Assembly (NCBI GenBank): GCA_019915015.1
Contig: JAHBBC010000012.1
Span: 992,001 to 1,056,000 of the forward strand
Source of the DNA: Auriscalpium vulgare
Lineage: Eukaryota > Basidiomycota > Agaricomycetes > Russulales > Auriscalpiaceae
DNA length: 64,000 nt
Direction: 5' to 3'
Below are positions 1 to 12,030 of the stretch, piece after piece. Both the position numbers and the translations under genes were made by a program. Position 1 is the stretch's first letter, and every line of letters starts with the position of its first letter. Under the pieces are notes generated by a model. That model saw only the letters and a program-made list of their open reading frames with translations, was not told the DNA's origin and ran no database searches.

Positions 1-1
1 A

Positions 2-619
2 GACGGCATCGGGATTGTCGTTTTAGCAAACGCGGATGGCAAACTTCTAGCCATCGAAGCTGTTTCTCACCTCGTCGCTAGAGCGATCTTTGGTGGCGAC
101 TCTCTCGGGCTTTTCCCTCTCATGCTCTCGACCGATGCGCTCGAGCCACAGAAATCCCAGAGACCGGAGGAATGCGCTGATATGCCACCATTCGACTTCA
201 CCGGCACGTACCACAACGATGGGTATGGCACCATGGCGCTTTGCAACTTCTCCAGCACTTCGAACTTCTGCAGCGGCGTCTTGACCGATTTCGCGCATTT
301 CGGTGGCGCTTCGCCTTGTGATCAAGCGCACGCACTATATGCTGTCTTTCCGAGGATGCGGACCACACACATACGCTTTGTTCATGTCGAAAACACGCGG
401 TTCGACATGGAGCCTACGTATCTGTTTCCAGATGGATATGGCCGCAACACCACCCCGTTTGAAGTCATAATCACCGAAGCCCAAGCGACGTTTGTGGTGG
501 AGCACGCAGAAATCGTCGGGTTTGGCTTGAGCGGGACGGTATTCGAGGGACCCACGATGAGGGAGAAGGAGGGTGGCCCCATTGAATATACTGCTGAGGC
601 GTGGTTTGCGAAGACTTAG
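2..619 (+). CDS. beta-lactamase/transpeptidase-like serine hydrolase, 3' part
   Basis: The frame is open from the first bases of the window and ends at 619. The start and catalytic part lie upstream, outside the window. The visible N-terminal stretch, with IGIVVLANADG followed by a helix, matches the end of the beta-lactamase fold ('gvvvltN') of class-C-like/penicillin-binding-like hydrolases. A C-terminal beta-rich extension follows, with DFTGTYHNDGYGTMALC and later VEHAEIVGFGLSGTVFEG. This extension is characteristic of secreted fungal members of the family. The substrate is unknown; such proteins act on esters, amides or lactams. No intron is visible in this part. The SxxK catalytic motif cannot be checked because it is outside the window. 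Confidence 0.75.
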   Translation, partial: DGIGIVVLANADGKLLAIEAVSHLVARAIFGGDSLGLFPLMLSTDALEPQKSQRPEECADMPPFDFTGTYHNDGYGTMALCNFSSTSNFCSGVLTDFAHFGGASPCDQAHALYAVFPRMRTTHIRFVHVENTRFDMEPTYLFPDGYGRNTTPFEVIITEAQATFVVEHAEIVGFGLSGTVFEGPTMREKEGGPIEYTAEAWFAKT

Positions 620-975
620 AGTGGGCACTATCTATCTGCAGCGTGTACCAGCAGGGTTTTGCCTCCCATACGAATGTATGTATTCATGGCGCGAGCTGAA
701 CTGAAGTTCGTCTTGCCCGCGCCGCTTGAAAGATATCGAACTGCACCTTGCGCATCCACGGACAAGAGCGTAGCTATGCCAGAAAACCGCGATGAGCGAG
801 TGCTAGTCAGGGAGATCGATAAGCAGAAGCATAGGCAGCGTCGACAAGCAGTCGCGATATATTGCAATATTGTAGCTAATCACAGCGATGAGAGAGGGAG
901 GAGAGACAGGCATTTTCAGAGTCCGAAGAGCTCTGAGTCGCCTCAGTCCGAGTCGCCAATCCGTCATGCATCAAT
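620..975. other. intergenic, no gene seen
   Basis: Between the hydrolase and the deaminase-like gene only short unsupported frames occur. Nothing else is recognised. Confidence 0.6.
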
Positions 976-2441
976 ATGTCCGAGTCGGTGTCTACTGCGA
1001 GCGACATTCTCGCTGCTATTTCTCCATGCCTACCCGTGCCGTACCGTGCCCTTCCACACATTTCCCAGGATAATGGCAAGAGAAGAGAGACCCTGGACGA
1101 CTGGAAGAAGAGCCTTCGCCAGAGACGATTCCTGGACTCCATCGCTGTCATCTGCGCCTACAAGCCCCATTGCGCCGGTTTCGCTCTGGCACTAGAACGC
1201 TCATCAAACATTGGTCTATACATCGCCACGAATCACACACCCACCGACGAGCTGCGAGGCCATGTCGAGAATTACAACACCCTTGTGCGAGCTATAGCCC
1301 GCGCAGCGGCAGGCACCCAGCTCGCGGATTCAAAAGCTCTCCCTGCAGACGCTCAATGTGATCCCAAGAGAAATTTCATTCTGTAGGCGTATCGCGCATG
1401 TCTTCCGAGGCTCAAGCACAATCTCGAGAAGCCGCGGACCAAGTGGCTCATCAAGACAATGGGGGACAAACTCGAAGCGGTGCGGGCGCAGGGGAAGATG
1501 GATGGGGCGGCCATATCCAATCTGCAGATGGTGCACGATTGAAGATCTCGAGTATATCGCCAATTTCGTCGATCCTTACCGTGACGAGGACCCAGACGAT
1601 GAATCGCTCTACACTTTGCACGTCATCTGCAAAGGGTCCTCATTGAAGTTGGACCAGGGACGTCCGGATTCAGACACGAAGGAGCAGGAGGATCGTTTCA
1701 TTGACTACCTCCCATGCGCGTAACACACATTTCTCGCTTGCTGCTCATACTCCCCGATATACAGGGTTCGACGATCTCTCTGCTAGAGAAGTCTTCGAAA
1801 AGATAACCATCCTTGCTAACTCTGTCCACAATATCATCAAGAGCGCGGTGTCCACCTCTCTGCGGCAATCTTTGCAGACTCCTTGGTGCATCATCTGGAT
1901 CCCGCCTGCGGAGCCCAAGTCTTTCCGCGCGAACAAGGCGGGTCTCTCAGAGAAGGTGCATCAGGCGATGGAGACCGGTGGCGAAGTCACTCGGGATGGA
2001 CCTGACCGCGTCAGTCCGACGTCCGAAGTCCACAGCGAGGCTACGCTCTTCAAGTACGTCATCGACAACCGCATCGACATCTATCCCTACATCGCCTCCT
2101 ATAAATTGTCCTGCTACCCTTGCTGCATGCTCGTGCGGGCGGTCAACTCCGCGCTGCACAGGAACGTTATGTTGAGGGGCTGTCACGGCAGGCTCTCCCT
2201 CCCGTGGTCTTACCCGGACATGGGCGAAGAAATCGAGAGCGTGTTGCGCGCACTACTAGCCAAGGATCTCGCCAGCTTGACCCACCAAGCTGCTCAGGAG
2301 CGTCTCTTTGCTCCCATAAAGGCTGATGACGCTAAAGCACTCGAAAAGGCGAGAGCCTGTAAGCATCAACTGGTGTTGTTATGTCGATAATACTGACAAC
2401 GTGTCACTGCAGACTTTTCTGAGAGGAAGATAGCGTTGTAG
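976..2441 (+). pseudogene. OTT_1508-like (cytidine-deaminase-fold) protein, probably damaged
   Basis: Two deaminase motifs are present: VHSEATLFKYVI (zinc-binding His plus catalytic Glu) and, 25 residues on, SCYPCCMLV (CxxC zinc ligands). This is the signature of the fungal OTT_1508-like deaminase group. A long N-terminal region contains PRLKHNLEKPRTKW and later NFVDPYRDEDPDDE. The last intron (2359-2412, GTAAGC...CAG) is clear and joins to the C-terminal YFSERKIAL, stop at 2441. Two upstream junctions do not resolve. The first frame stops at 1384-1386. At about 1540 the frames before and after (NLQMVHD then LEYIANFVDP) are separated by seven extra bases with no room for an intron. I therefore call it a likely pseudogene, although a mis-modelled intron cannot be excluded. 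The substrates of this family are unknown. Confidence 0.6.
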
Positions 2442-2637
2442 TATGCACGTCTTTGAATACATGCCCTCCGCAAATTTCCATACTCCTAAGCACGAGCCCG
2501 CAGTCGGACAATATACAAGGACGCGCTTGAGAAGTGAGGATGCGGCTCGCGTCAACAGACGTTGAGAAGGAGAGGGAGCGACGCGCTGCCGTCTGCATGC
2601 TTACCTGCTGGCGTATACTTGCACATTGCGTGTGATA

Positions 2638-2830
2638 CAGGATGTTCAGGTCTGTGTGCAATGCTCGCAGCAACACACTGAAGGAAGGTGATTAGGGCAT
2701 CGCTGCGATCCAACGTCTTTATCAAGCTCATCATACTCGCTGTCCAGAACGGATAGCTACCAGCCTGTCGAGTCCTCCCTTTCGACTTTTCTTCCTCAGC
2801 TCTTGAACTGCTTCTCGCGATGTACTCGGT
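2638..2830 (+). pseudogene. URB2 gene fragment (relic duplicate)
   Basis: This stretch aligns by eye, in the same orientation, with about 6247-6450 of the intact URB2 gene. Shared blocks include aggatgttcag, the ctgaagg before the splice donor, cggatag and cttgtcgag/cctgtcgag. It covers an exon end, an intron and the next exon start, so it was copied from DNA rather than from cDNA. It carries many indels and no usable frame. Confidence 0.6.
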
Positions 2831-3162
2831 TCGTCAGGCCTTGTGTGCAGTCTGTCTAAAGATGCGGCGCGAAGTGCTGCATCGAGTTGTGTGCCATATG
2901 CCACAAGTGGCGCTGATATTGGAAGGTGCAGTTTCCGACATTGATATACTCATTCTCCGCTTCTCGGGCAGCATTACTCGTACATATACACTAGTACTTA
3001 TGGTGGGCTAGAAGTGAACACCAGTAGTGAAGATCTCGAGTTCGTCTCTTACTACGCTAGTCCTGGCTCTGAAAATATTTACGCAAGATTAGAGTGATAT
3101 CTTCCCCCTACCGAGATATGTTGAAGGCTGCATGTCACTGAAAAAAGGCTTTGTGGGGGATA

Positions 3163-3834
3163 TCACAGCAACTGCCAACGAGGAGCTGTTGCCGAGCTCT
3201 CTGGCCGCGGAGTGCCGGTAAGGCGCCTCGATGGCCTCCTCTGCCGCGCGCCGCACCAGGAAATGATGGGCAGCCGCACCCAGCGACCCCTTGGCGACCC
3301 CGCCGTGTGAGTCCGCTCTGGATTGTGTCGGGCTCGATCCTCAGTGAATTCAAGATAAACGACGAAGTCTGCAGGGGGGCACCACTTGCTGTGGCAGTCA
3401 ACCTCATGGGTGTGAAGGCCATTCGCTTGGAATAGAGCAGGTGCGAGGACTGCGGGGTCAACCTCAGATAGGTCGGGAGACTTGCTTATCAGGGGGAGGA
3501 GAGCAGCGTCATTTCGCACTACGCGCAGTTGACGACGTTTGCGCTCGAACATGATGACTTGCTCGCGAGTTGGGACCTGGATGACTTTGACGCCATTGGT
3601 GTCGGTGACATCGGATGTGGATATCTTCTCTACCGCAGGGATAGGCAAAGATTCGTCAGAGGAGGCTTCCTTCAGCGGACACGATCCTTCGTCGTAGCAG
3701 TCAGAGGGGCCATCCTTCGGCGGACTCGATCGATGCCCTTCAAGTTCGTCCGGCTTTGTCACAATTGGGAGCAGTGTGTCGGTCGACGAGTGTCGCAAAG
3801 GGGATGGGGAAGGACGTGACCGTGCATTTCCCAT
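3163..3834 (-). pseudogene. truncated paralogue A of the three-repeat MGN family
   Basis: The start MGNARS (ATG at 3834) and about 170 further residues resemble the intact protein at 52791-53957. Shared blocks include KSPDLSEVDPAVLAPALFQ and PPADFVVYLEFTEDRARHN, which cover the first repeat. At about 3300 the homology moves to another frame (SLGAAAHHFLVRRAAEEAIE), so there is a frameshift inside repeat 1. Repeats 2 and 3 are absent. Like the intact copy it keeps Gly2 and Ser6, a possible N-myristoylation site. It lies directly downstream of a fragment of UTP4 in the same orientation. Confidence 0.75.
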
Positions 3835-4008
3835 CGTGAATAAGTAGCTGCTTGTGATGGTCAAGTTGAAGCAGCTCCTGAGACGTTTTGGGCGCACGTG
3901 CTGCGTGGCGAGGAGACTATGTGAGATTCTGATGTTGGCAAAGCCCTCGTAAAACACTACAGTCATCAATTTATACTGGCAAATAGAATCAGATTATAGC
4001 TACAACAT

Positions 4009-4500
4009 TCTACGACGCCCCATACTTGGGTTTGAAGAACGCAGGCGGCATCTTCGCACCAGCGGGCGCTCGACCACCACCAGCTCGCCAGGTGCCCACG
4101 AACTCCGCGCACAGGATATGGCGGGACTGCGTGAGCAGCTTGAGTTGAAGTTCTGCACTTTGGGGCGCGCCTCGTCCTGTGCCTCCGCGGGGCGCTTGAA
4201 CCCGCCGAACCCGACGGGCGCGTCGAATTTGCACCTTGCTCGCGCCCCAGAAGAGCGCGACCTACGCAGTGGCGCTGCCGTCTTCCGCCCGCGGTGCGAG
4301 CGTGTCGTGCATGTGCGTGAGGCGACTCGCCCCACGCGGAGAACTGGCGAGCCTGGACGTCCTACAGCTCCTGCATGTTGTCGCGAAGCCGAGCACGAGG
4401 AGCGACCGCGTCGCGGGAGAGAACGCGAGCGCGCGCGTGGACCTGGCATGGACGGGCTGCGGGAAGGCGGTGGTGCTGGGAGTCGAGGTTGAACGTTGAA
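4009..4500 (-). pseudogene. UTP4 3'-end fragment (inverted relic duplicate)
   Basis: Read on the minus strand this is a degraded copy of the last ~540 bases of UTP4 (15536-16072). It encodes pieces such as LLTQSRHILCAEFVG and ends with KMPPAFFKPKYGAS at the same stop. Several indels break the frame. Homology continues past the stop into UTP4 downstream DNA (for example gttgtagctataatct). Confidence 0.85.
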
Positions 4501-5026
4501 CGTTGAATCCTTGCGTGCCGATGGTCGTCCGAGTCGGCCGGGACTTATCGGGAAGACCCAGCTCAGGGTTAGGGCAGGCGGACCGCGGTCCGTCCAGACT
4601 GTCCAGTCCAAGATTTTGTCATCAGCAAAAGCCCCAGAATCTTATATTACATTATATGAGGTTATATTACTTCCCTTCAAATAGCGATGACTCCATTCTG
4701 GAAAAAGGACCAGCTCAACAGGTCCCAGTACTACACATGAGTTATACAGACAGTATGATTGTGTGTTTGTGAAAGAGATCGGGTGCATATATCCTGCTCA
4801 GACAGCAGTAATGGCCGCGCCCGAATATCTTATCTTGCCTCTGCATGGCAATATCAGTATAACTCAATATAAACACCATAATATTTCGTCACTTTTGCTG
4901 ATGGTTGCGTCCGTCTCAACTGCACGTTCAAGACTAAACGGACGGCCTGGCCCGCTTTATAGAACCAGCCGGATGGTACTGGCATTCTGACCTGAGCTCA
5001 TCAACTCTGTCCAGGCTGGGCCCGAT
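4501..5026. other. intergenic, URB2 upstream region
   Basis: AT-rich stretches occur at 4640-4680 and 4850-4890, and one gggttaggg motif near 4566. No gene is seen. It should hold the URB2 promoter. Confidence 0.5.
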
Positions 5027-8000
5027 ATGTCTTACTTCCAATCCCCACAAGAGTTTGTGCGCGCTCTGAAGGCAGCATCGGACCCTCCGAAGCCCGGGGA
5101 CCCTTCCAAAATCGACATAGCGCGTCAAGGCTGGTCGAATTCAACGCTTCATGTTGCAAACAAGGCAGAGATTGTCACAGAGTGGATTTTGACGCGTCTG
5201 TTGAAGGACCGCACGCGGGACCGGTGCGTCTACTGTGCTATGTTTTTCTAAACATCGTCATCGAATGATTTGAACAGAGAGAACAACCCTGTACTGGACG
5301 TGCGCTATTGGCAACTGCTCACTGACATCGTGAATCCCTCAGAAGGTTCCAGCAAGGGTGCAACACCAACGAACAAGGCCTGGCTTCGCCCTCTCGTCAA
5401 TCGCGTCCCGATTGCTCCCATCGTCACCTCCCTGCTCAGTTTGAACACCCAGTGCAATGCCGACCAGCGGATTACCCTGCTTGCTGCCTCACTTCAATCT
5501 CTGGCTGTCCTGTGGCCGCTCGCCGTGCCTAAGACGACGCCCGATACGCTAATGGAATGCTACGGCGCCGTGCTTCACACATTGGCGAGCTCTGCGATTA
5601 TCGAAGCGAAGCAGAAGCTCGACGTCAATCTGGTCAGGATAGGTTCCCTCGTAACGGCGTCCTTACGGAACGCCATATCACATTCTTCCAGCAAGAAAAA
5701 GGTGGGTCAATCTTCTTTTGACTGGCGTCAACTAGCTAAGGGCCGGTATATGCAGATGACCCAGTCATTCACACAGAACGGGCTTGAAGATTGGCTCAAG
5801 TCTTGCACCCATAACTCGTATGCGGACAGTAACGCAGAACTCAAGGCTGAACTCTATGCTGCGGGCACAGACCTGCTCTTCAACTCTGACACTCTGAAAA
5901 AACTCTGCGACGACCCTTCGTCTAGTCCCCTCTTCACGTCCCTTCAAACCCTTGTTCTTGCCTCTCCCATCCAGGTCATTTCCACTCTCCCAGCCTTGCT
6001 GTCATCGTTCGCACAAGCAACACGGAAACACCGATCCTCGTTGTTCCCAGGCACCTCTGGGAACGCATTAGCGGCATCAGTTCGCTCGGCAGGAATGAAG
6101 TTTTTTGCTTCAGCCAAGGAAATACTGCCCCAGGCACACAACGGCAGTGGTACAGAATCTTGGTCTGCACGGCTGGGACTGCTCAATGCCGTAGAGTCTG
6201 AAGGACTGTTCGGATCTGGACAGGAGGATGCGGCCGACGGTTTGAGACAGGATGTTCAGCTGTGTGCGCAATGTTTGCAACAGCCTACTGAAGGTAGCGC
6301 ACTTCGATCCAATTCCTATCTATGTAGCTCAACATACCCGCAGCATCGAATGCAGGCCTTGCGCTTCAGTGCCTTTGCAGTCTAGCACGGATAGACTACG
6401 AGCTTGTCGAGCCCATCCTTCCGGCCATCCTCTTCGAGCTCTGGAGCAGTTTCCCTGTCGACTTGTCGTCGGCTCCGACTTGGGCATCAGAACTACTCTC
6501 CCTTGTCCTTACGTACCACATTCAAACCCGCACCATACCCTCATTCCTCTCTCTACAATTCAACTCATTCACCCAACCATCGACTCAATCAGCACATGGG
6601 CCTGCCACGCGCACGTCTTATCCCCGTATTATGGCGTCCCCGGTGCTGTCTTCGGCCCCCATCGACAAGCTCTCTCGTGCAATTGCTGCATTCGTAACCC
6701 CGGGGCAGACCCTGTCAACCGCAGAGGAAACCATTGCAGCCGTGCAGTCTGCCTGGGAGCGTTTCGACGCTGCTCAGAAGTCGGCGGCAGCCGACCGCGG
6801 CGCCGGCTCCCGGAAGAAGAGCCGCAAGTCTTTCACGGATTCAACCGAAAACGCGAAGGCCCAGGATGTCGACGCCTCAGCACTGGCGTTTGTTCTGACG
6901 GCCAGATTGGCAGCCGTGGTCCTAACCGCGCTGCCTCTCCACTCCGTCACCGACTCGGCGCAGGCCGCCATTCATTTATCCGTGCGTAGGACGTTCTCCG
7001 GGGTACTGGAGGACGCAGTGGCCACGGCTCTCGGTCCTGGATCCGCCGAGGACGGCCGCTCTGCGGGTAAAAGGAGCAGAGACACAGACTCTTGGGCCGT
7101 GCATGTAGTTGGTGCGGCTGCGTTGCGATTCCGATACGTCGTGGGGCGCGCAGGCAACTCGGTTTTGCCTGTCTCGGAGGGAGCAGAAGATGGCCAGAGA
7201 TTGGATGCTCGACTCGTAGCGAGTCTGTCTTCAGACGCTGAGGACGTGCTACCTGAGCTGCGCGTGGAGATTGTACGTTGGCCATTCTCATCCTGTCATT
7301 TGCAGGGACTTACAGTAACTGTGATGTATAGTGCCGCTCTCTACTGGGCACTTCCCTGCATCGTGACGTGGACTATCGAGAAAGCCTGCTGGACTCCGTG
7401 TTGAGCTTCTTAGAGAAATGGTTGCCGAAGGCTTCGCTCTCTGATTCAGACTCTGTGCCATGGTCCGGTCTCGCTTCAAATCTTTCTTCGAGCCCAGAAG
7501 GAAGGGCATTCGCTGCTATCGGGCTTCTCCACGTGCTGCTGGACAGATATCTGCCTGCGATGAAGTGGGTCTTGTAGACCTCCTAGACGCATCGATAATG
7601 CTTACAGATTTCCCGTCATAGCGTGCACAGTTCTCCAGAGCAGAGGCAACGCTTCGTCGAAATGCTCTTTGCCACTGGTTGTTTGGCACAGGTTGTCCCC
7701 AAAGCCAATCCCAGGTTGACTGCTGGGGGTGCATTCATGGAGTGTTTACGATCGGCAGTGTTCTGGGAACAGCACAATCTCCGCAGTGCGTCAATAGCCA
7801 GTCTGAGGAAGAATATCTGACTGACGTGCTCTCCATCAGCTGTTATGTTCTCCGCATTGAATGTGAGGACCGAGGCTCTGGATGGATTGGACATCAACGA
7901 TGCGCGCAAGGTTCAAAAGTCGAGCAAGGCGCTCAGTCCAAGTCAAAGGATGGACGCAGCAGAAGCATATGCCTTCCTCCTGTATGCGCCTAGCGAATAT

Positions 8001-10136
8001 GTTCCCAAAGCGTCGAGAGCAGACATGCTCAAGAGGGCTGTCATATTGGACTTCATCCTCGCACGCGCAGAGCGGAAGGGATCCAAACCAACGTCAGACA
8101 TACAAGCACTGCTGGTCGTGCGGGCGTTCTTACTCCGAACATTTGTATACTTGGGGTCTTGTGATCATCAGGTAGGCTCGCCGATCTCGTTGATTTGACG
8201 GGTGCTTACAATTTGTAGATGTTGCACGAGTATCTGCAGCATTTGATATCCTCTCCTCTCCCTACCACGGCAGATGTCGGTGAACTCCAGCAAGTAACCT
8301 ATGACTTGATGCAGTTACATATGCGGTGCGTCATGAAGCAGCTTTCGTGATGTCCTCGGACTCATCAGCTACTCTAGCACTGTCTTGCGCTCGGCCGAAA
8401 AAGGGGACCCAGCTCCGGTGGCAAAAACCATTGCGACCTTGCAGATGGCTCCTTTACTCGAACGAGACGTGGTTTCTCATGCGGATGAGGCTGTCTTGCG
8501 CTTGATGAAAATCGCTATTAGTGATTTTTCGCCTGCATCGTACGTCCACACTCTCAGCTTAGTGCGTTGTCTGACAAAATGAACAGATCACCGCAGCCTG
8601 TGGCATCGGCGATATTGGCTCTCTATGAGCACGTTCTCAACAAGCTCAAAGGACTCGTCAAGGACCTAACTTCAGATGCAGATGTCCAAGCGGTCGCACG
8701 TGCACTCGTTGATCGGCTTCCCATGCTAAGGCTGTGGAGTCAATGCATCTCCTTCGCAAGCTGGCTTCAAGCATCCCGTGCGTATCGCACACCTCCCAAA
8801 GATGTCTTCGTCTGAACCTGTCTCTAGGGAGGCCCGCCTCTGGTCTTGGCATCAGATTAGTGCATGCGCTTTCTTTGACGCAAGGAACAAATTCGCCGGA
8901 CACTACCCTTGTAGTACTTGGTATCCTCCTAGCCGAGTTGAACTCGGCCGCGGAAGGAGAGCGAACCCCTCAACTGGGCCATGTTCTTGCCGCCTATGTT
9001 GTCTTCTCGCGCTCTTCTGAGCATCAAGGTAAGACAGTATATGACTCTAGGAAGGCGACTGTCCTGATTCGCCACAGATCGGGAACGGTTCGACGAGCTG
9101 ATTGTCAAACTATTCCACAACCTGTCAGTGTCGGAGTTTTCTTCGGCGTTGGAGCTGGTGCAGGAGACCCTCGCAAGTGGCCTTCAGTCAGAAGACGCAA
9201 ACTGTCTCGTCCACCTCGCGTCGCTCATGCTGCATGAGGCACCAGAGAGTGAGGCGCCTTCCCTCTTGTTCGTCTATCTAAGATACTGAGCCCACCCAGG
9301 CACCCTGAAGATCGTCCAGACGCATTTCACGCAATGCTTGCATCTTTTCGTGAGCCAGTGCGCAGCGGGCACCGTGACAAGAACAGCACGACTGCAGATC
9401 CTGAAATTCGTGAACGCCCAATGCTCTGACAGGGTACGTGCTCTCTGATCAGCCCACAGCTCCGTGTGTTCATCACCCGATCACACAGCCTGCTTCGATT
9501 CGGGCCCTGAATATGGGCACCATCTGGTCTTTGCTCGCAAGGCAGCTCGCTGGCTCTGCGGTCCACGACCCCGAGACCGACGCAAGCATATTCCACGAAA
9601 TAATCTCGATTTCAAGCGCGCTCGTCCGCCTGCGCCGGGACCTCGTCATCCACACGCTGCCGCACCTCACCGCGGTGCTGCGCCAGCTCATCGCCGCGCT
9701 CCGCCGCCCGCGCGCGAACCTCGGCTCCAAGCAGGGGCGGCTCGTCGCGGATACGCTGCCCGCGTGGGTGCGCGCGGGAGAGCCGCTCGGCGCAGACGAG
9801 GGCAGGGCGCTCGCGCGGCTGCTGAGCACGCTCACCGTGAAAACGCTCGTGCGCGTGCACGGCGCCGCGCAGACCCCTGAGGCGCTCGCGCAGCCGATGT
9901 CCAAGCACGCCGCGTACGTCGTGCTGGCGTACGTCGAGGCGCTGAACGACCCGCTGTGCGTGCTGCCGGCGGACGTGCGGCGCGAGCTGCAGCCGGGGCT
10001 GTTTGTGCTGTGCGGGATGCTGAACGAGCATGCGCGGGATGCGCTGATGGTATCCGCGCTGGATGCGAGTGGGAAGGCGGCGATGAAGGTGCTCTGGCGG
10101 GAGTACGAGAAGCAGCGTTACGTGGGGAGGGGCTAG
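5027..10136 (+). CDS. URB2: Urb2/Npa2-type ribosome biogenesis protein
   Basis: Predicted nucleolar protein needed for early 60S pre-ribosome and 27S pre-rRNA processing. Thirteen exons were rebuilt: 5027-5223, 5278-6293, 6386-7272, 7332-7568, 7608-7785, 7840-8171, 8219-8325, 8369-8539, 8587-8777, 8828-9028, 9078-9248, 9300-9433 and 9489-10136. They total 4,470 nt (1,489 aa), an exact multiple of three. The protein is largely alpha-helical. Its C-terminus matches the Urb2/Npa2 domain: AVLRQLIAALRRPR, SKHAAYVVLAYVEAL, and the terminal WREYEKQRYVG box. Only the intron at 7569-7607 (39 nt, GTCTTG donor) is uncertain. The last exon is much richer in G+C than the others. Confidence 0.88.
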
Positions 10137-10275
10137 AGGAGGCGTACAAATGTGCCGATCATCTACACTGTAAGTAAGACATCTTGAGATATACATTATC
10201 TTGTGACGAAAGGATGAAGATAAGTAGCATAAGGATAGTCCTTGTACTAGTAGATGTGGGTAGCCCGAGCTTCGC

Positions 10276-11796
10276 TCAGGGCTTCCGGACGTAGATGTCT
10301 TTGTATTTGCCGAGACTCTGTTCCGACTTCTCTTGGCGCACAAAGCCAGCAGCCTTTTTCTCTTCGGCTAGCTCACGAACGACGTTGATCAAGTCGTCGA
10401 CGGCAGCCTCTGATGTTTGGAGGTGGACGACAAGCCGTGACGCGCCGAGCTGGAGGGGGTTTGGCAACTTGCTGCCCCGCTCGGCGATTTCACCGTATGT
10501 TACTCCAACGGGCTCAGGATCATAGAAGACCTGCGACATTCAAGCATTGAGACAAACGATCCAACGGAAACAGGACGTCGCTCACCATGCATGTCTCAGC
10601 AGCCCCGGTAATCTCGACGCCAAGCGCAGCAAGGCCCTGCTCCAGTTTACGAGCAAGGGCGTGCACATCGACCAACTTTGGGAAGTTGTAGGTCAGGGCG
10701 TACGCTGCAGACCCAGACAAGATGCCGATCTGCCGCATCCCGCCGCCAAAGAGCTTCCTGAACCAGCGTGCACGGGTAATGAGGGCCTTGCTGCCGACAA
10801 GGCAGGATCCGACTGGGGCGCCTGAGTACAGCGCCGCTATGAGCACTCGGAAAGGTCGGCATCAGGCGTCACTCACCCAGACCCTTGCTGAAACATAGAC
10901 TGACCGAGTCGAACGGGTCGACGAGTTCCTTGAGCGGGATGCCAGTCTCGGCGGCTACATGCCATATTCTCGCGCCATCGAGGTGCATCTTGATATCCTG
11001 GCTACGCGCGTACTCTGAAATGCGGATGATCTCGTCCTGGGGGAAAATGCTGCCGTTGAGGGTGTTCTCGATCTCAATGACTTCTGTCGGCGCGCTAAAG
11101 ATGCTCCGTGAGATGATTCGAAGCGCGATGTGGGAGCCACTAGTCACCTGTGTATATCGGACCCTGTGACCACAAAGTTCTGGATATCCTCGAGCGTGAG
11201 GTGGTGAGCTACCATCCCGAGTCAACGACCGCAGAAGGCCCCGCGTCGAAGTAGACAAACCGTTCGATGGTATCACGGGGACTGTATGCGCGCCGGAGTG
11301 AAACGCGGTGCCGCCGGCCTCATACTTGTTGATGTGAGCACGGTAGTCACAAAGCACGGAGTACGGGGGCTGTTTGAGATGCGAGCGCAATGCGATTTGG
11401 TTGGACATTGTGCCCGATGGCATGAATAGGGCCGCCTCTTTGCCGGTCAGCTTGGCCATGTGCGCCTCTAGAGCGATGGTCGAGGGCTCTTGGTAGACAT
11501 CGTCACCGAGAGACGCCAGCACAGCGTACTCGTACATCTCTCTGGTGGGCACTGATGTCACGATCTTCAGAGAGCATGATATGCGACGTTAGGCAGTGCA
11601 CATACCAGTTACAGTGTCGGCTGGCAAGGCTGGTGAGTAATTGCCGGAGGAGATATGCGTGAGACTCACAGATGAAACTCCTGGCAATCTGTTGTCTTTG
11701 CTTCTCATTATCATCGACCTGTGTCTCGGTCAAGATGTCAAACTTGACGAGATTGGCGACCTGGGCGCGGGCGTCGTTGATGTCTGCGCCGGTCAT
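10276..11796 (-). CDS. GLY1: low-specificity L-threonine aldolase
   Basis: PLP enzyme that cleaves threonine/allo-threonine to glycine and acetaldehyde. Seven exons: 11670-11796, 11606-11620 (only 15 nt), 11261-11551, 11148-11208, 10877-11094, 10586-10821, 10276-10530. Total 1,203 nt, 400 aa, in frame. Family landmarks are SDTVTVPTREMYEY, LGDDVYQEPST, MHLDGARIW (PLP-aspartate region) and FSKGLGAPVGS with the Schiff-base Lys235. The N-terminal ~40 residues are poorly conserved, and no targeting signal is obvious. It is convergent with URB2, 139 bp apart. Confidence 0.93.
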
Positions 11797-12030
11797 ATTG
11801 GATGAGCTCGAGGATGGGGGCGGATGGGAAGATGGTGGGAAGGAGGTCGCACGCGGAACATCCGGTCTTTATGGAATTTTTATGTTTCGGACGCGGAGGT
11901 GAGGTTGATAGGCCTTGTGGGCCGAATTGGATCGATAGCCACGCCGGTGGCAGTGCTTGTTTTGCGCGCCGCCGTCTACGTTCTCCTCCATCTCCTCCAT
12001 CTCTCTTTCCTCTTTATAGACTATCTTTCA

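Noticed and set aside
6249..6390. apparent break of URB2 into two genes near 6.3 kb
   Set aside because: A GTAGCG...TCTAG intron joins the frames exactly and the whole model is a multiple of three.
9612..10343. 243-codon minus-strand frame
   Set aside because: Antisense shadow of the GC-rich last URB2 exon; Arg/His-rich.
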